The notes beneath the pieces were generated by a model. The model did no database searches. It was not told where the DNA came from and saw nothing but the letters and a program-made list of their open reading frames with translations. A stretch of 64,000 bases of DNA, from assembly GCF_900172255.1 (NCBI RefSeq), contig NZ_FWFU01000002.1:310001-374000 (forward strand). Reading direction: 5' to 3'. The position numbers were made by a program, and so were the translations under genes. Within the stretch, counting starts at the first letter, position 1. Each line of letters opens with the position of its first letter. The DNA comes from Roseovarius halotolerans. GTDB lineage: Bacteria; Pseudomonadota; Alphaproteobacteria; Rhodobacterales; Rhodobacteraceae. Below are positions 9,990 to 18,896 of the stretch, piece by piece.

Positions 9990-10076
9990 CCCGCACCGCT
10001 TCGGGCGGAAACTTTCTGGAACCGGACCGCAACCGGCCGGTTGTTGCCCATAGGCAAGACAGAAAGGAGGCACGCC

Positions 10077-11018
10077 ATGAACATGCAGTCACGACCCAAT
10101 CTGAAAGCCGCCCAAGACGCCTACCCCACGCGGGTTCCGGGGCAAGAGCGGCTTTCAGACCGCAAGGACCCGGTGCTATGGTCCGACTGGTCCGTGGATG
10201 CACCGATCTCGAAGGCCGAAGCCGACTTCTACGCCGAGAACGGCTATCTCATCCGCCGCGATCTCTTTTCGCCGGATGAACTGCGGATGCTGACAGAAAC
10301 CGCCGATGCCCTGCGCAACGGCGGCACCGACTTTCCCGACGAGGACGTGATCCGCGAACCCGACAGTGACGCGGTGCGCACCGTGTTCCGTCTCGATCGC
10401 CATTCCAGGGCATTCCGCCGGCTGGCCTGCGATTCCCGCCTGGCCGGCGTGGCCGAGTTCCTTCTGGGCGATCAGGTCTATCTTCACCAGTCGCGGCTCA
10501 ACTACAAACCGGGCTTTGCCGGCAAGGAATTCTACTGGCACTCGGATTTCGAGACCTGGCACGCCGAAGACGGGATGCCCCGGATGCGGGCGGTGTCGGC
10601 GTCGGTGCTGCTCACCCCGAACGGGCCGCATAACGGACCGCTCCTGCTGGTGCCGGGCTCTCAGAACCTGTTCATCAGCTGTGTCGGCGAAACCCCCGAG
10701 GCAAACCACGAAACCTCGCTCAAACAGCAGAAGGTGGGCGTGCCGCAACCCGAAACCATCGCCCGGCTGGCAGACAGGGCCGGGATCGCATCCGCCGAAG
10801 GCGGGACCGGCACGGTGATCTTCTTCGAGTGCAACACGCTGCACGGCTCGAACGGCAACATCACCCCCGACCCCCGCGCCAACGCGTTCTTCGTATACAA
10901 TGCCATGTCGAACGCCGTCGGAACGCCCTTCGCGGCCCCCGCGCCGCGCCCCGCCTTCCTCGCCAACCGCGAACAGCCTAAGGCGATCAAGCCGGTCTCA
11001 GGCCCCCTGACCGCGTGA
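10077..11018 (+). CDS. ectD: Ectoine hydroxylase
   Basis: Fe(II)- and 2-oxoglutarate-dependent dioxygenase that converts the osmolyte ectoine to 5-hydroxyectoine. The 313-residue protein carries the EctD signature FYWHSDFETWHAEDGMPRM, with the His and Asp iron ligands. It also has LLLVPGSQNLFISCVGETP, and FFECNTLHGSNGNITP with the distal His. AAGGAGG at 10063-10069 fixes the start. No ectABC gene is adjacent, so ectoine must be made elsewhere or imported. It supports a salt-adapted lifestyle. Confidence 0.95.
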   Translation: MNMQSRPNLKAAQDAYPTRVPGQERLSDRKDPVLWSDWSVDAPISKAEADFYAENGYLIRRDLFSPDELRMLTETADALRNGGTDFPDEDVIREPDSDAVRTVFRLDRHSRAFRRLACDSRLAGVAEFLLGDQVYLHQSRLNYKPGFAGKEFYWHSDFETWHAEDGMPRMRAVSASVLLTPNGPHNGPLLLVPGSQNLFISCVGETPEANHETSLKQQKVGVPQPETIARLADRAGIASAEGGTGTVIFFECNTLHGSNGNITPDPRANAFFVYNAMSNAVGTPFAAPAPRPAFLANREQPKAIKPVSGPLTA

Positions 11019-11069
11019 TGCGCCGACTGGCGGGTGTGTGGCCGGGCTGTTGCGCCCGCGCCCCCGACC

Positions 11070-13124
11070 TTACCGCCGCTTCGGAGCCGAATGCCCGCCC
11101 TTGCCCGCGGCCTTGGCGGCGGCCTTGTTCGCCGCCGCGCGGGCGCGGTTCTTCTTGCTGTTGGGCTTCCCTTTCGGGGGCGGCGGGCCTTTGGGGCCAT
11201 CGCGGCGCGGCTTGCCCTCGTCCTTGCGCGGCGCATCGCCCGCAGCCTTCCTGGGCGCAGGGCGTGCATGGTCCTTGGACGCGGGTCCGGCGCCCCCCGG
11301 CGCCCCGCGTTTCTTGACGCCAAGCGGCGCATGGACCGCGGGATCGGGGGCCTCTGCCTTCGGCTTTCGCTTCGGCGGCTTCGCGTCACCGCGATGTTCG
11401 GGCTTGGGTTTGCGCCGGCGCGGCTCGGGCGCATCGTTCCAGTCAATCGGCTTTGCGCCGCCTTTGCGCGGCCCCGCATCCGCCCCCGGCGCCCGTTCCG
11501 GCCGCCCAGGCCGGAAGGCGGGTACATCCGGCGCGCCTTCCAGACGCACGATCCGCTTGTCGCCCTCGATCTTCATGTCAGGTCCGATCGCAGCCAGGAA
11601 ACCGGGCACGCTGGCCTCGCGGATCTCGATATAGGACAGATCGTCGGCAATCCGGATCGCCCCGATATCGTCCTTGGTCAGGTCCCCCGCCTTGCAGATC
11701 ATCGGCAATACATGACGCGGTGACGCGGCCTGGTTTCGCCCCTCCGACAGCGAGAACCACACGCTCGGCCCGAAGGCCGCACGCGGCTTGGGCGCGGCGG
11801 CATTGACCGCGCTCAGCTCCTCCGGGGCGGCATGGCGCAGCTGATACTGGCGCAGATAGGCGACGGCGATCTGCTCGGGCGTGAACATCGCGACCAGCTG
11901 ATCGACCGACTCGCGCTCGCTCTCGCTCACCCCCGCCTGCCAATCGTCGCCTTCCAGCATCCGCACCCGGTCGCGCGCATCGACATCCGCCGCCGAGGGC
12001 GCCTCGCCCCACGCGGCCGTCAGCTTGGCGAATTTCAGGATTCGCTCCGCCTTCTTGCGCGACGCAGGCACCACGACCAGCGCACTGACCCCCTTGCGCC
12101 CCGCGCGTCCCGTTCGCCCGGATCGGTGCAACAGCGTCTCATGACTGCCGGGCAACTCGGCGTGAACCACCAGATCGAGGTTGGGCAGGTCGATGCCCCG
12201 CGCCGCCACATCCGTCGCCACACAGACCCGCGCGCGCCCGTCCCGCATCGACTGCAACGCGTTCGAGCGCTCGCTCTGCGTCAGTTCCCCGGACAGGGCG
12301 ACAACCGAAAACCCCCGGTTCGACAGGCGCGTCGTCAGGCGTGCCACCATCGCGCGCGTATTGCAGAACACGATCGCATTGGGCGCCTCGTAATAGCGCA
12401 GCACGTTGATCACGGCGTTTTCACTGTCGCGCGCCGCCACCATCATGGCGCGGTATTCGATATCCGCATGCTGCTTCTGCTCGCCCACGGTCGAGATCCG
12501 CTCCGCATCGCGCTGATAGCTTTGCGCCAGCTTGGCGATGGCATTGGGCACCGTGGCCGAAAACAGCAGCGTCTGGCGCTCCTTCGGCGTCTCGTCGAGG
12601 ATGAACTCCAGGTCCTCGCGAAACCCGAGGTCGAGCATCTCGTCCGCCTCGTCCAGTACCACCGCGCGCACAGACCCAAGGTCGATGGACCCGCGCATGA
12701 TATGATCCCGCAGCCGCCCCGGCGTCGCGACAACGATATGCGCGCCCCGCGCCAGCGCACGGCGCTCGTCGCGCATGTCCATGCCCCCGACACAAGAGGC
12801 CAGAACCGCACCCGCATCGGCGTAAAGCCAGCCAAGCTCGCGCTTGACCTGCATCGCCAGTTCGCGGGTCGGCGCGATGATCAAGGCCAGCGGCGCGCCC
12901 GCCGGGCCGAACGCATCACCCTCGCCCAGCAGGGTCGGCGCAATCGCCAGCCCGAAGCCGATGGTCTTGCCCGACCCGGTCTGCGCCGAGACCAGAAGGT
13001 CCCGCCCGGCCAGCTCCGCCCGGCTGACCGCCATCTGAACAGGGGTCAAGACATCATAACCCTTGCGGGCCAGCGCATCTGCAATCGTTTTTTTCAAGGG
13101 TCTGGTTCTTTTCCTGGGGAACAT
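11070..13124 (-). CDS. DEAD-box RNA helicase with basic tail
   Basis: A 684-residue ATP-dependent RNA helicase. Helicase motifs are in order: Q motif region, SAQTGSGKT (Walker A), PTRELA, TPGRL, LDEADEMLD, FSATVP, VATDVAARGIDLP and HRSGRTGRAGRKG. A DbpA-like RNA-binding domain at about 455-540 (PRHVLPMICKAGDLTKDDIG) follows. The last ~140 residues are a low-complexity tail rich in Lys, Arg, Pro and Gly. The layout matches DeaD/CsdA relatives used in ribosome assembly or cold growth. The exact substrate is not deducible. Confidence 0.92.
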   Translation of the reverse strand: MFPRKRTRPLKKTIADALARKGYDVLTPVQMAVSRAELAGRDLLVSAQTGSGKTIGFGLAIAPTLLGEGDAFGPAGAPLALIIAPTRELAMQVKRELGWLYADAGAVLASCVGGMDMRDERRALARGAHIVVATPGRLRDHIMRGSIDLGSVRAVVLDEADEMLDLGFREDLEFILDETPKERQTLLFSATVPNAIAKLAQSYQRDAERISTVGEQKQHADIEYRAMMVAARDSENAVINVLRYYEAPNAIVFCNTRAMVARLTTRLSNRGFSVVALSGELTQSERSNALQSMRDGRARVCVATDVAARGIDLPNLDLVVHAELPGSHETLLHRSGRTGRAGRKGVSALVVVPASRKKAERILKFAKLTAAWGEAPSAADVDARDRVRMLEGDDWQAGVSESERESVDQLVAMFTPEQIAVAYLRQYQLRHAAPEELSAVNAAAPKPRAAFGPSVWFSLSEGRNQAASPRHVLPMICKAGDLTKDDIGAIRIADDLSYIEIREASVPGFLAAIGPDMKIEGDKRIVRLEGAPDVPAFRPGRPERAPGADAGPRKGGAKPIDWNDAPEPRRRKPKPEHRGDAKPPKRKPKAEAPDPAVHAPLGVKKRGAPGGAGPASKDHARPAPRKAAGDAPRKDEGKPRRDGPKGPPPPKGKPNSKKNRARAAANKAAAKAAGKGGHSAPKRR

Positions 13125-13249
13125 GACCCGCCCGGCGCTTCGCCCTGGGCGGAAGTCTCGCGCAATATCGCTTAACGCGGGGTTTGTATAGAGATGGAAA
13201 ACGTTTCCCGCCTGGGTGGGGCGCAGACGCGGGCGGGTTGCGGGCGTTC

Positions 13250-13305
13250 GCTGCGGATGTGCATTGAAGCCTTCGGTGCGGACAAAGCGGCCTTCAATCC
13301 GCAGC
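13250..13305. repeat. Imperfect inverted repeat at the end of a GNAT gene
   Basis: The left arm GCTGCGGA...ATTGAAGCC pairs with the right arm GGCCTTCAATCCGCAGC around a loop, with a short bulge in the left arm. The right arm covers the stop codon of the minus-strand acetyltransferase gene. It may serve as a terminator, although it lacks a clear U-tract. Confidence 0.45.
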
Positions 13306-13773
13306 TATGTTCTTTCGCATGATTATATAGGTCGAACGTTCAAAGCCCTTATGCGCCCCTTCTCCGGATTTGACGAACCCCAGCCGCCGGAACGTTTCAT
13401 GGTTTTCGGTCAGCTCTATCCTTGTCTCCAGCTCCAGGCCAGACAGTCCCATCATCTTCGCTCGCGTTTCAGCCAGCTCGACCAATGCGCGCGCCAATCC
13501 TCGCCCTCTCATGTCCTCCCGCACAGACAGCTTGCCGATATATAAGTAATCCCCCTTTCTCTTTGTGAATATGCAGGCATCAGGTTTGTCGCCAATCGTC
13601 CAGACCTCGCCTGCCGCGCATGCGTCTCTGATACTGCTGACCGTAAGCCGATGCATCGACGAAGGTGGGTCGATACGCGCCTCCATAGAAGCAAACGCCT
13701 GTTGAACGAGTGTCAGGATGTCGGGAATTGATGCGCTATCAGGATTTACTTTGCACGCAGAACCGTTGCGCAT
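13294..13773 (-). CDS. GNAT family N-acetyltransferase
   Basis: About 159 residues from the ATG at 13773; an upstream in-frame ATG at 13887 would add a poorly conserved extension. The acetyl-CoA fold is visible as YIGKLSVREDMRGRGLARALVELAE, followed by ELTENHETFRRLGFVKSGE. The substrate is unknown. Codon use is AT-richer than in the flanking core genes. A second GNAT gene lies just upstream on the same strand, separated by a stretch with a duplicated 30-base motif, so this looks like an acquired patch. Confidence 0.75.
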   Translation of the reverse strand: MRNGSACKVNPDSASIPDILTLVQQAFASMEARIDPPSSMHRLTVSSIRDACAAGEVWTIGDKPDACIFTKRKGDYLYIGKLSVREDMRGRGLARALVELAETRAKMMGLSGLELETRIELTENHETFRRLGFVKSGEGAHKGFERSTYIIMRKNIAAD

Positions 13774-13840
13774 CTCTGCAGTCCATTTGAACAAGAATTG
13801 CTTCCATTCCAGAGGAGCAGCATTTCTGAAGTATGTCAAT

Positions 13841-13985
13841 TTGGGCTCGTTCCGGTCATTCGCTGCAAGCGGCGCCGAGGACCGCAATGCGGGACTTTGC
13901 CGTCGTTGGTTGCAGGCCGCCTGCGCGGAATCAAGGCCGCAGGCCGCCGCGCCACAAAGGGCTCATTGCACCCATTCGCTGCAAA
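13841..13985. repeat. Two direct copies of a ~29-base motif
   Basis: The motif GGCTC-N10-CATTCGCTGCAA occurs at 13841-13868 and again at 13956-13985, in the same orientation. The 87 bases between contain further GC-rich repeats (GGCCGC, GCAGGCCGC). It lies between the two GNAT genes. It may be a remnant of interspersed repeats or of a recombination event. Confidence 0.5.
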
Positions 13986-14018
13986 TGGTGCTGATGGCCG
14001 GTATCCGAACCGAAGCGA

Positions 14019-14516
14019 TCATGCGGTATTCAACCGGTACTTGAGAAACGTCGCTCCATCGTAGTCAATCTCACCGATGAACTCGGCCCCAAGCCGTTTC
14101 AGCGCCCCCAGGTTTCTCCGTGACGGCGGCAGCAGAAAGGTGATGAACGGGATACGCTCGTTCTCGATCGCGAAATCGATCGCTTTTCTCAAGATGCGAG
14201 CACCCAATCCAAAAGACTCCGGTTTCAGAACAAGACCGAAATCCCACTCGTCTCCCTCTCTTTGAAAGCCACCCCAACCGACGTATGTGTTGTCTGACAG
14301 AATGGCCCAATGGCCAAGCCCATCGCGGCTCCAGCACGCCTCTTTGGCAGCGACGAAATCGGCCACGGTCGTTTCATCCCATCCGGATGTCAGAAGCGGC
14401 ATATGCTCCGCAACCCGGGGGTCGGACATATGCGCAATGATCTCGGCCGGATCGATGTCCGGCAATCTGGTAAATGCAATCTGCTGTTTCATCTGGAACG
14501 GCCTTCTGAACGCCAT
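14019..14516 (-). CDS. GNAT family N-acetyltransferase
   Basis: About 165 residues. Weaker but recognisable RimJ-type GNAT layout: MSDPRVAEHMPLL, GLGHWAILSDNTYVGWGGF, LKPESFGLGARILRKAIDF, LPPSRRNLGALKRLGAEF. An ATG at 14492 is an alternative start; I chose 14516 because AGGAAC lies just upstream. No signal peptide. It neighbours a second GNAT gene on the same strand in an AT-richer patch. The substrate is unknown. Confidence 0.75.
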   Translation of the reverse strand: MAFRRPFQMKQQIAFTRLPDIDPAEIIAHMSDPRVAEHMPLLTSGWDETTVADFVAAKEACWSRDGLGHWAILSDNTYVGWGGFQREGDEWDFGLVLKPESFGLGARILRKAIDFAIENERIPFITFLLPPSRRNLGALKRLGAEFIGEIDYDGATFLKYRLNTA

Positions 14517-14784
14517 GAGCCGTTCCTGTAAGTGAGCACCGATTTTCAAACAACACTACATGGCTCCTGTGGCGCCGTCGTCGCGCCGAATTGAAGATAC
14601 TCGAAATGGGTCAGCACGGAATGCGGATGGCCGCTCTGGCCCGAACACCCCGCCGGGGACGGGGGATACCGGGCAGCGTCGCGCAAAAGGGTTAAGGGCG
14701 GGTGAATGCAGCGTCACGCCGGGGGCGCGGCGGAGTTCTGTACGAAAGCTGCGCCACAGGGGTCGGATTGCGTACGAAACCGCC

Positions 14785-14806
14785 GTACAAACCGGACGTT
14801 TTGTAC
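14785..14806. repeat. GTACAAA palindrome, copy A
   Basis: A 22-base inverted repeat, GTACAAA-N8-TTTGTAC, sits in a 270-base intergenic region that also has two GTACGAAA half-motifs (about 14739 and 14772). Related elements occur at 54620-54641 and, in degenerate form, at 46587-46612. Confidence 0.6.
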
Positions 14807-14819
14807 GCTGCGCGGCGGC

Positions 14820-15275
14820 TCAGGTGATCGTCTCCAGACGCTCCTTGCTCAGGTCGCCGGGCACGATCGTGACCGGGATCGGCAGGGTGCCCGAGTTCTT
14901 CGTGAGCTGCGTCACCAGCGGCCCCGGTCCTCCTTTTCCCGTCCCCGCACCCAGCACCAGCACACCGATTTCCGGGTCGTCCTGGACCTGCGCGATGATC
15001 TCGCTGACCGGCTCGCCTTCGCGAATTACCAGTTCAGGATCAATGCCTTGCTTGTCGCGCATCCATTTGGCGAAGACCTCGAAATGGGCGTGGATCCTCT
15101 CACGCGCCTCCTCGCGCATGATGTCGCCGACCCCGATCCAGTGGTTGAATTCCTCGGGCGGGATCACCGCCAGCACCTCGACCCCGGCTTTCGTATTCGC
15201 CGCCCGCATCGCCGCGAACCGCATCGCGTTGAGGCACTCACGGCTATCGTCCAGAACAACCAGAAACTTGCGCAT
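14820..15275 (-). CDS. Universal stress protein (UspA family)
   Basis: A 151-residue single Usp domain, cytosolic. It begins MRKFLVVLDDSRECLNAMRFA and ends with the nucleotide-loop region LVLGAGTGKGGPGPLVTQL, NSGTLPIPVTIVPG. The spacing of GxGxxGxGP resembles ATP-binding Usp proteins. It is transcribed on its own between the acetyltransferase patch and the 15364 gene. The precise stress role is not determined. Confidence 0.88.
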   Translation of the reverse strand: MRKFLVVLDDSRECLNAMRFAAMRAANTKAGVEVLAVIPPEEFNHWIGVGDIMREEARERIHAHFEVFAKWMRDKQGIDPELVIREGEPVSEIIAQVQDDPEIGVLVLGAGTGKGGPGPLVTQLTKNSGTLPIPVTIVPGDLSKERLETIT

Positions 15276-15363
15276 GTGTCATTTCTCCTTGGGCGGCATC
15301 ATGAGCGCGATTTACGCGCGGGGCAATAGAGCGGATGTAAGCGACTGGCAAACAACAACAAAT

Positions 15364-16386
15364 TCAGTGGAACGTCCCCGCGACTCGGCCCAGAAGCATG
15401 AAGGCCCGGGCGGTGCGCGTATCCGAGAGCTCCGAGATTTCCGCATCCGTGGCGGTTTCGGCGAACTGGGTGAACATCCGGTCGAACAGGCGCAGGAAAT
15501 GATGCGCGGCGTCGCGGAAGATCGAATCCTGCTTCATCCGCGCCGCCGTCAGCGCCAGCGACGAGCGGTCCCGCACCCCGCCCAGCGCCGCAACCGCACG
15601 CCCCCTCTCGCCCGCGCCAAAACGGCGCCACAGCTCTGGGCGGGCCATGTCGGGGCTGAGGTCGTCCATGTAGATCCCGTCATGCGACAGCAATGTCAGA
15701 ACGTCCTGCGCCGCCTGGATCAATTGCGCGGTCTGGCGGTCCTTCAGGGCCTTGCGCAGGGCGGCAAATCCGTCTCGATCGTCGGGCGTTTCGGGAAAGT
15801 TCAGCGCCCGGATGAAATCCGCGCGCCCCAGCGGAGGCTGCATGTCCTCGGCGGTCGTGCCCAGCGGCAGCGACACCTGATCGTCCTCGCCCGCCTCCGT
15901 CGGAACCGGCGCAGGCGTCGGCGCCGGCGCTGCCTCGCCCTGCCGCGTCGAGGTGAACATCGCCAGCGCGGTCTCGGCCTTGCGCTGCGCGGCGGCGATC
16001 TCGTCCAGCTTGCGCGTGACCGAGGGTTCGCTGACCGTATTGCGCCCCTGGTTCTGCGCCACATAGGCTTGGCGGATCGCGTCGATCGCGGCCTGCAGGC
16101 GCTGGCTTTCCTCGCGCATCACGCGGGACGCCCGTGCCGCCGTGGCCGCCACCCAGATCATCGCCACCGGCATGAAGATCGCCAGCATGATCATGATGAA
16201 CCGCAGGATTCCGCCGGGCGAGGCGGCATCCGGGCCGGTATCGAGAACGATGAAAAAGACCGCGGCGCCCAACAGCCAGACGAGCGACAACGCGAGGGCG
16301 ATCACCTCGATCCCGGTGATTCGCTCCTTGATGGTTCGGTCATAGACCCCCAGCGGGGTTGCGGGCGAATCCTTGCGCTCGGCCAT
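15364..16386 (-). CDS. Membrane-anchored coiled-coil protein of unknown function
   Basis: A 340-residue protein. Two adjacent hydrophobic segments at about residues 27-50 and 60-82 (VIALALSLVWLLGAAVFFIV, ILRFIMIMLAIFMPVAMIWV) anchor it. A helical, charged region (about 85-150, coiled-coil-like), a Pro/Ala linker at about 155-170, and a soluble helical domain follow. The soluble domain probably faces the cytoplasm. It lies 15 bases downstream of greA on the same strand. I recognise no catalytic motif. Confidence 0.75.
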   Translation of the reverse strand: MAERKDSPATPLGVYDRTIKERITGIEVIALALSLVWLLGAAVFFIVLDTGPDAASPGGILRFIMIMLAIFMPVAMIWVAATAARASRVMREESQRLQAAIDAIRQAYVAQNQGRNTVSEPSVTRKLDEIAAAQRKAETALAMFTSTRQGEAAPAPTPAPVPTEAGEDDQVSLPLGTTAEDMQPPLGRADFIRALNFPETPDDRDGFAALRKALKDRQTAQLIQAAQDVLTLLSHDGIYMDDLSPDMARPELWRRFGAGERGRAVAALGGVRDRSSLALTAARMKQDSIFRDAAHHFLRLFDRMFTQFAETATDAEISELSDTRTARAFMLLGRVAGTFH

Positions 16387-16401
16387 GATGTTAGGTGCCT
16401 G

Positions 16402-16872
16402 TCAGATATACGCGATCTTTAGCACTTCGTAAGATCGCTCGCCACCGGGTGTGCGCACTTCAACGCTGTCGCCCTCTTCCTTGCCGATCAGGGCGCGTGC
16501 GATGGGCGATTTCATGTTCAGAAGGCCCTGTTCGATATCGGCCTCGTATTCGCCGACGATTTGCCAGGTCTTTTCCTCGTCGGTGTCTTCATCCACCAGC
16601 GTGACGGTCGCGCCGAACTTGATCGGGCCTTTCAGCTTGGTGGGGTCGATCACCTCCGCGAGGCTGATCACGCCTTCGAGTTCCTTGATCCGCCCCTCGA
16701 TGAAGGACTGCTTTTCCTTGGCGGAATGGTACTCGGCATTCTCGGACAGATCGCCATGCTCGCGCGCCTCGGAAATCGCGCGGATAATGGCCGGGCGTTC
16801 CTCGGATTTGAGATGCTTGAGCTCGGCCTCAAGGGCGGAGTGGCCCCTGCGGGTCATCGGGATCTTTTCCAT
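16402..16872 (-). CDS. greA: Transcription elongation factor GreA
   Basis: A 156-residue protein that stimulates RNA polymerase to cleave backtracked transcripts. The N-terminal coiled coil ([20 protein letters not shown], then [20 protein letters not shown] with the conserved acidic tip) is followed by the FKBP-like C-terminal domain ([18 protein letters not shown]). The ATG at 16872 gives the family-standard N-terminus; in-frame sequence upstream is not conserved-looking. Confidence 0.96.
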   Translation of the reverse strand: MEKIPMTRRGHSALEAELKHLKSEERPAIIRAISEAREHGDLSENAEYHSAKEKQSFIEGRIKELEGVISLAEVIDPTKLKGPIKFGATVTLVDEDTDEEKTWQIVGEYEADIEQGLLNMKSPIARALIGKEEGDSVEVRTPGGERSYEVLKIAYI

Positions 16873-17133
16873 TTCAACAGTCCACGGTCGTTGCGAAGCC
16901 GAACATATGGCCCCGTCAGGTATTTTTTCGAGTTCGGGGCAGATTGCCCCGACCCGGCGGGACATTGCAATAGGCGATGCCCCGCCAGTGACGATCGGAT
17001 CGCCTAAATGGGTCTTTTGCCGCTTTCACCACGTGATTACGTCGTGTTTCAATTGACCTTCGGCGCAGCGGCGCGCTAACCACATGCGCAACTTTGTTAC
17101 CTGCCAGCTACGCCTTGGGAAAGGATGCACCTC

Positions 17134-18783
17134 ATGTCCGAAGTGACACGCGAAGCCATGGAATACGATGTCGTGATCGTTGGGGCCGGGCCAGCAGGCC
17201 TGAGCGCCGCGATCCGCCTGAAGCAGCTTGACCCCTCGCGCGAGGTTGTCGTGCTGGAGAAGGGTTCGGAAGTCGGGGCGCATATCCTGTCGGGCGCGGT
17301 GCTGGACCCCTGCGGCCTCGATGCGCTGATCCCCGACTGGAAGGACAAGGGCGCACCGCTGAACACCCCGGTCAGGCAGGACAATTTCTACATGCTGGGT
17401 GAGGGCGGCAAGATCCGCGTGCCGAACTTCCCTATGCCGCCGCTGATGAACAACCACGGCAATTACATCGTCTCGATGGGCAATGTCTGCCGCTGGATGG
17501 CCGAGCAGGCCGAGGAACTGGGGGTCGAAGTGTTCCCCGGCATGGCCTGTTCCGAAGTGATCTATGGCGAGAATGGCGAGGTCAAGGGCGTCGTGGCCGG
17601 CGAGTTCGGCAAGAACCCCGACGGCACGCCCGGCCCCTCCTATGAACCGGGCATGGAACTGCATGGCAAATATGTCTTCCTCTCCGAAGGCGTGCGCGGC
17701 AGCCTCGCCAAGGAAGTGATCGCCAAATACGATCTCAGTGCCGGGAAAGAGCCGCAGAAATTCGGCCTCGGGATGAAGGAAATCTGGGAAATCGATCCTG
17801 ACAAGCACAACGAGGGCGAAGTCACGCACACGATGGGCTGGCCGCTTGGCAAGAACGCGGGCGGCGGGTCGTTCATCTATCACCTCGAAAACAATCAGGT
17901 CTATGTCGGCTTCGTGGTTCACCTGAACTACAAGAACCCGCATCTTTACCCCTACATGGAGTTCCAGCGCTTCAAGCATCACCCGATGGTGGCCGAGCTT
18001 CTGAAAGGCGGCAAGCGCGTGGCTTACGGTGCGCGCGCCATTTCCGAGGGCGGCTATCAGTCGATGCCGAAGATGGTCGCGCCCGGCGTGGCGTTGCTGG
18101 GCTGTTCGGTGGGGATGGTCAACGTGCCGCGCATCAAGGGCAACCATAACGCCATGCTGTCGGGCAAGGCCGCCGCCGAGGCCGCCCATGCCGCCATCGA
18201 GGCGGGCCGCGCCAGCGACGAACTCAGCGATTACGAAACCGAAGTGCGCAGCGGCGCCATCGGCAAGGACCTCAAGAAGGTGCGCAACGTCAAGCCGCTC
18301 TGGTCGAAGTTCGGCTTGGGGGCATCGCTGGCGATCGGCGGGTTCGACATGTGGACCAACACGCTTGGCTTCTCTCTGCTTGGCACGCTTGGCCACGGCA
18401 AGACCGACGCCGCAGCGACCGAGCCTGCCGACAAGCACAAGGAGATCGCCTATCCAAGGCCCGACGGCAAGCTGAGCTTCGATCGTCTGACCAATGTCAG
18501 CTTCTCGATGACCAATCACGAGGAAAACCAGCCCTGCCACCTGACGCTGAAGGATCCCAGCGTGCCGATCGATGTGAACCTGCCGAAATATGACGAACCG
18601 GCGCAGCGCTATTGCCCGGCGGGGGTTTACGAGGTGGTCCGCGAAGAAGGGCAGGAGCCCCGCTTCGTGATCAACTTCCAGAACTGCGTCCACTGCAAGA
18701 CCTGCGATATCAAGGACCCGACCCAGAACATCAACTGGGTCACTCCACAGGGCGGCGACGGACCGAACTATCCCAATATGTGA
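17134..18783 (+). CDS. Electron transfer flavoprotein-ubiquinone oxidoreductase
   Basis: Membrane-associated FAD and 4Fe-4S enzyme that passes electrons from ETF to ubiquinone during fatty-acid and amino-acid oxidation. It has a dinucleotide fold (YDVVIVGAGPAGLSAAIRL), GCSVGMVNVPRIKGNHNAM, and C-terminal iron-sulfur cysteines in CPAGVYE and CVHCKTCDIKDP. GGGAAAGG lies 9 bases upstream of the ATG at 17134 and would be too close to the ATG at 17125, so the shorter start (549 residues) is preferred. A GC-rich hairpin follows the gene. Confidence 0.96.
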   Translation: MSEVTREAMEYDVVIVGAGPAGLSAAIRLKQLDPSREVVVLEKGSEVGAHILSGAVLDPCGLDALIPDWKDKGAPLNTPVRQDNFYMLGEGGKIRVPNFPMPPLMNNHGNYIVSMGNVCRWMAEQAEELGVEVFPGMACSEVIYGENGEVKGVVAGEFGKNPDGTPGPSYEPGMELHGKYVFLSEGVRGSLAKEVIAKYDLSAGKEPQKFGLGMKEIWEIDPDKHNEGEVTHTMGWPLGKNAGGGSFIYHLENNQVYVGFVVHLNYKNPHLYPYMEFQRFKHHPMVAELLKGGKRVAYGARAISEGGYQSMPKMVAPGVALLGCSVGMVNVPRIKGNHNAMLSGKAAAEAAHAAIEAGRASDELSDYETEVRSGAIGKDLKKVRNVKPLWSKFGLGASLAIGGFDMWTNTLGFSLLGTLGHGKTDAAATEPADKHKEIAYPRPDGKLSFDRLTNVSFSMTNHEENQPCHLTLKDPSVPIDVNLPKYDEPAQRYCPAGVYEVVREEGQEPRFVINFQNCVHCKTCDIKDPTQNINWVTPQGGDGPNYPNM

Positions 18784-18805
18784 CGGGGTGCGCAAAATCG
18801 CGCGA

Positions 18806-18830
18806 GCGGGGCGGCCGGTGGTCGCCCCGC
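18806..18830 (+). terminator. GC-rich hairpin after the ETF-QO gene
   Basis: GCGGGGCG-loop-CGCCCCGC begins 23 bases after the ETF-QO stop codon. The tract that follows is only weakly T-rich, so function as an intrinsic terminator is uncertain. Confidence 0.45.
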
Positions 18831-18896
18831 ATTGCCTTGGCGGGCGCGTCATACTAGGTTCATCCCATATTCCATAAAGATCCGAGGCAGGCTGAC

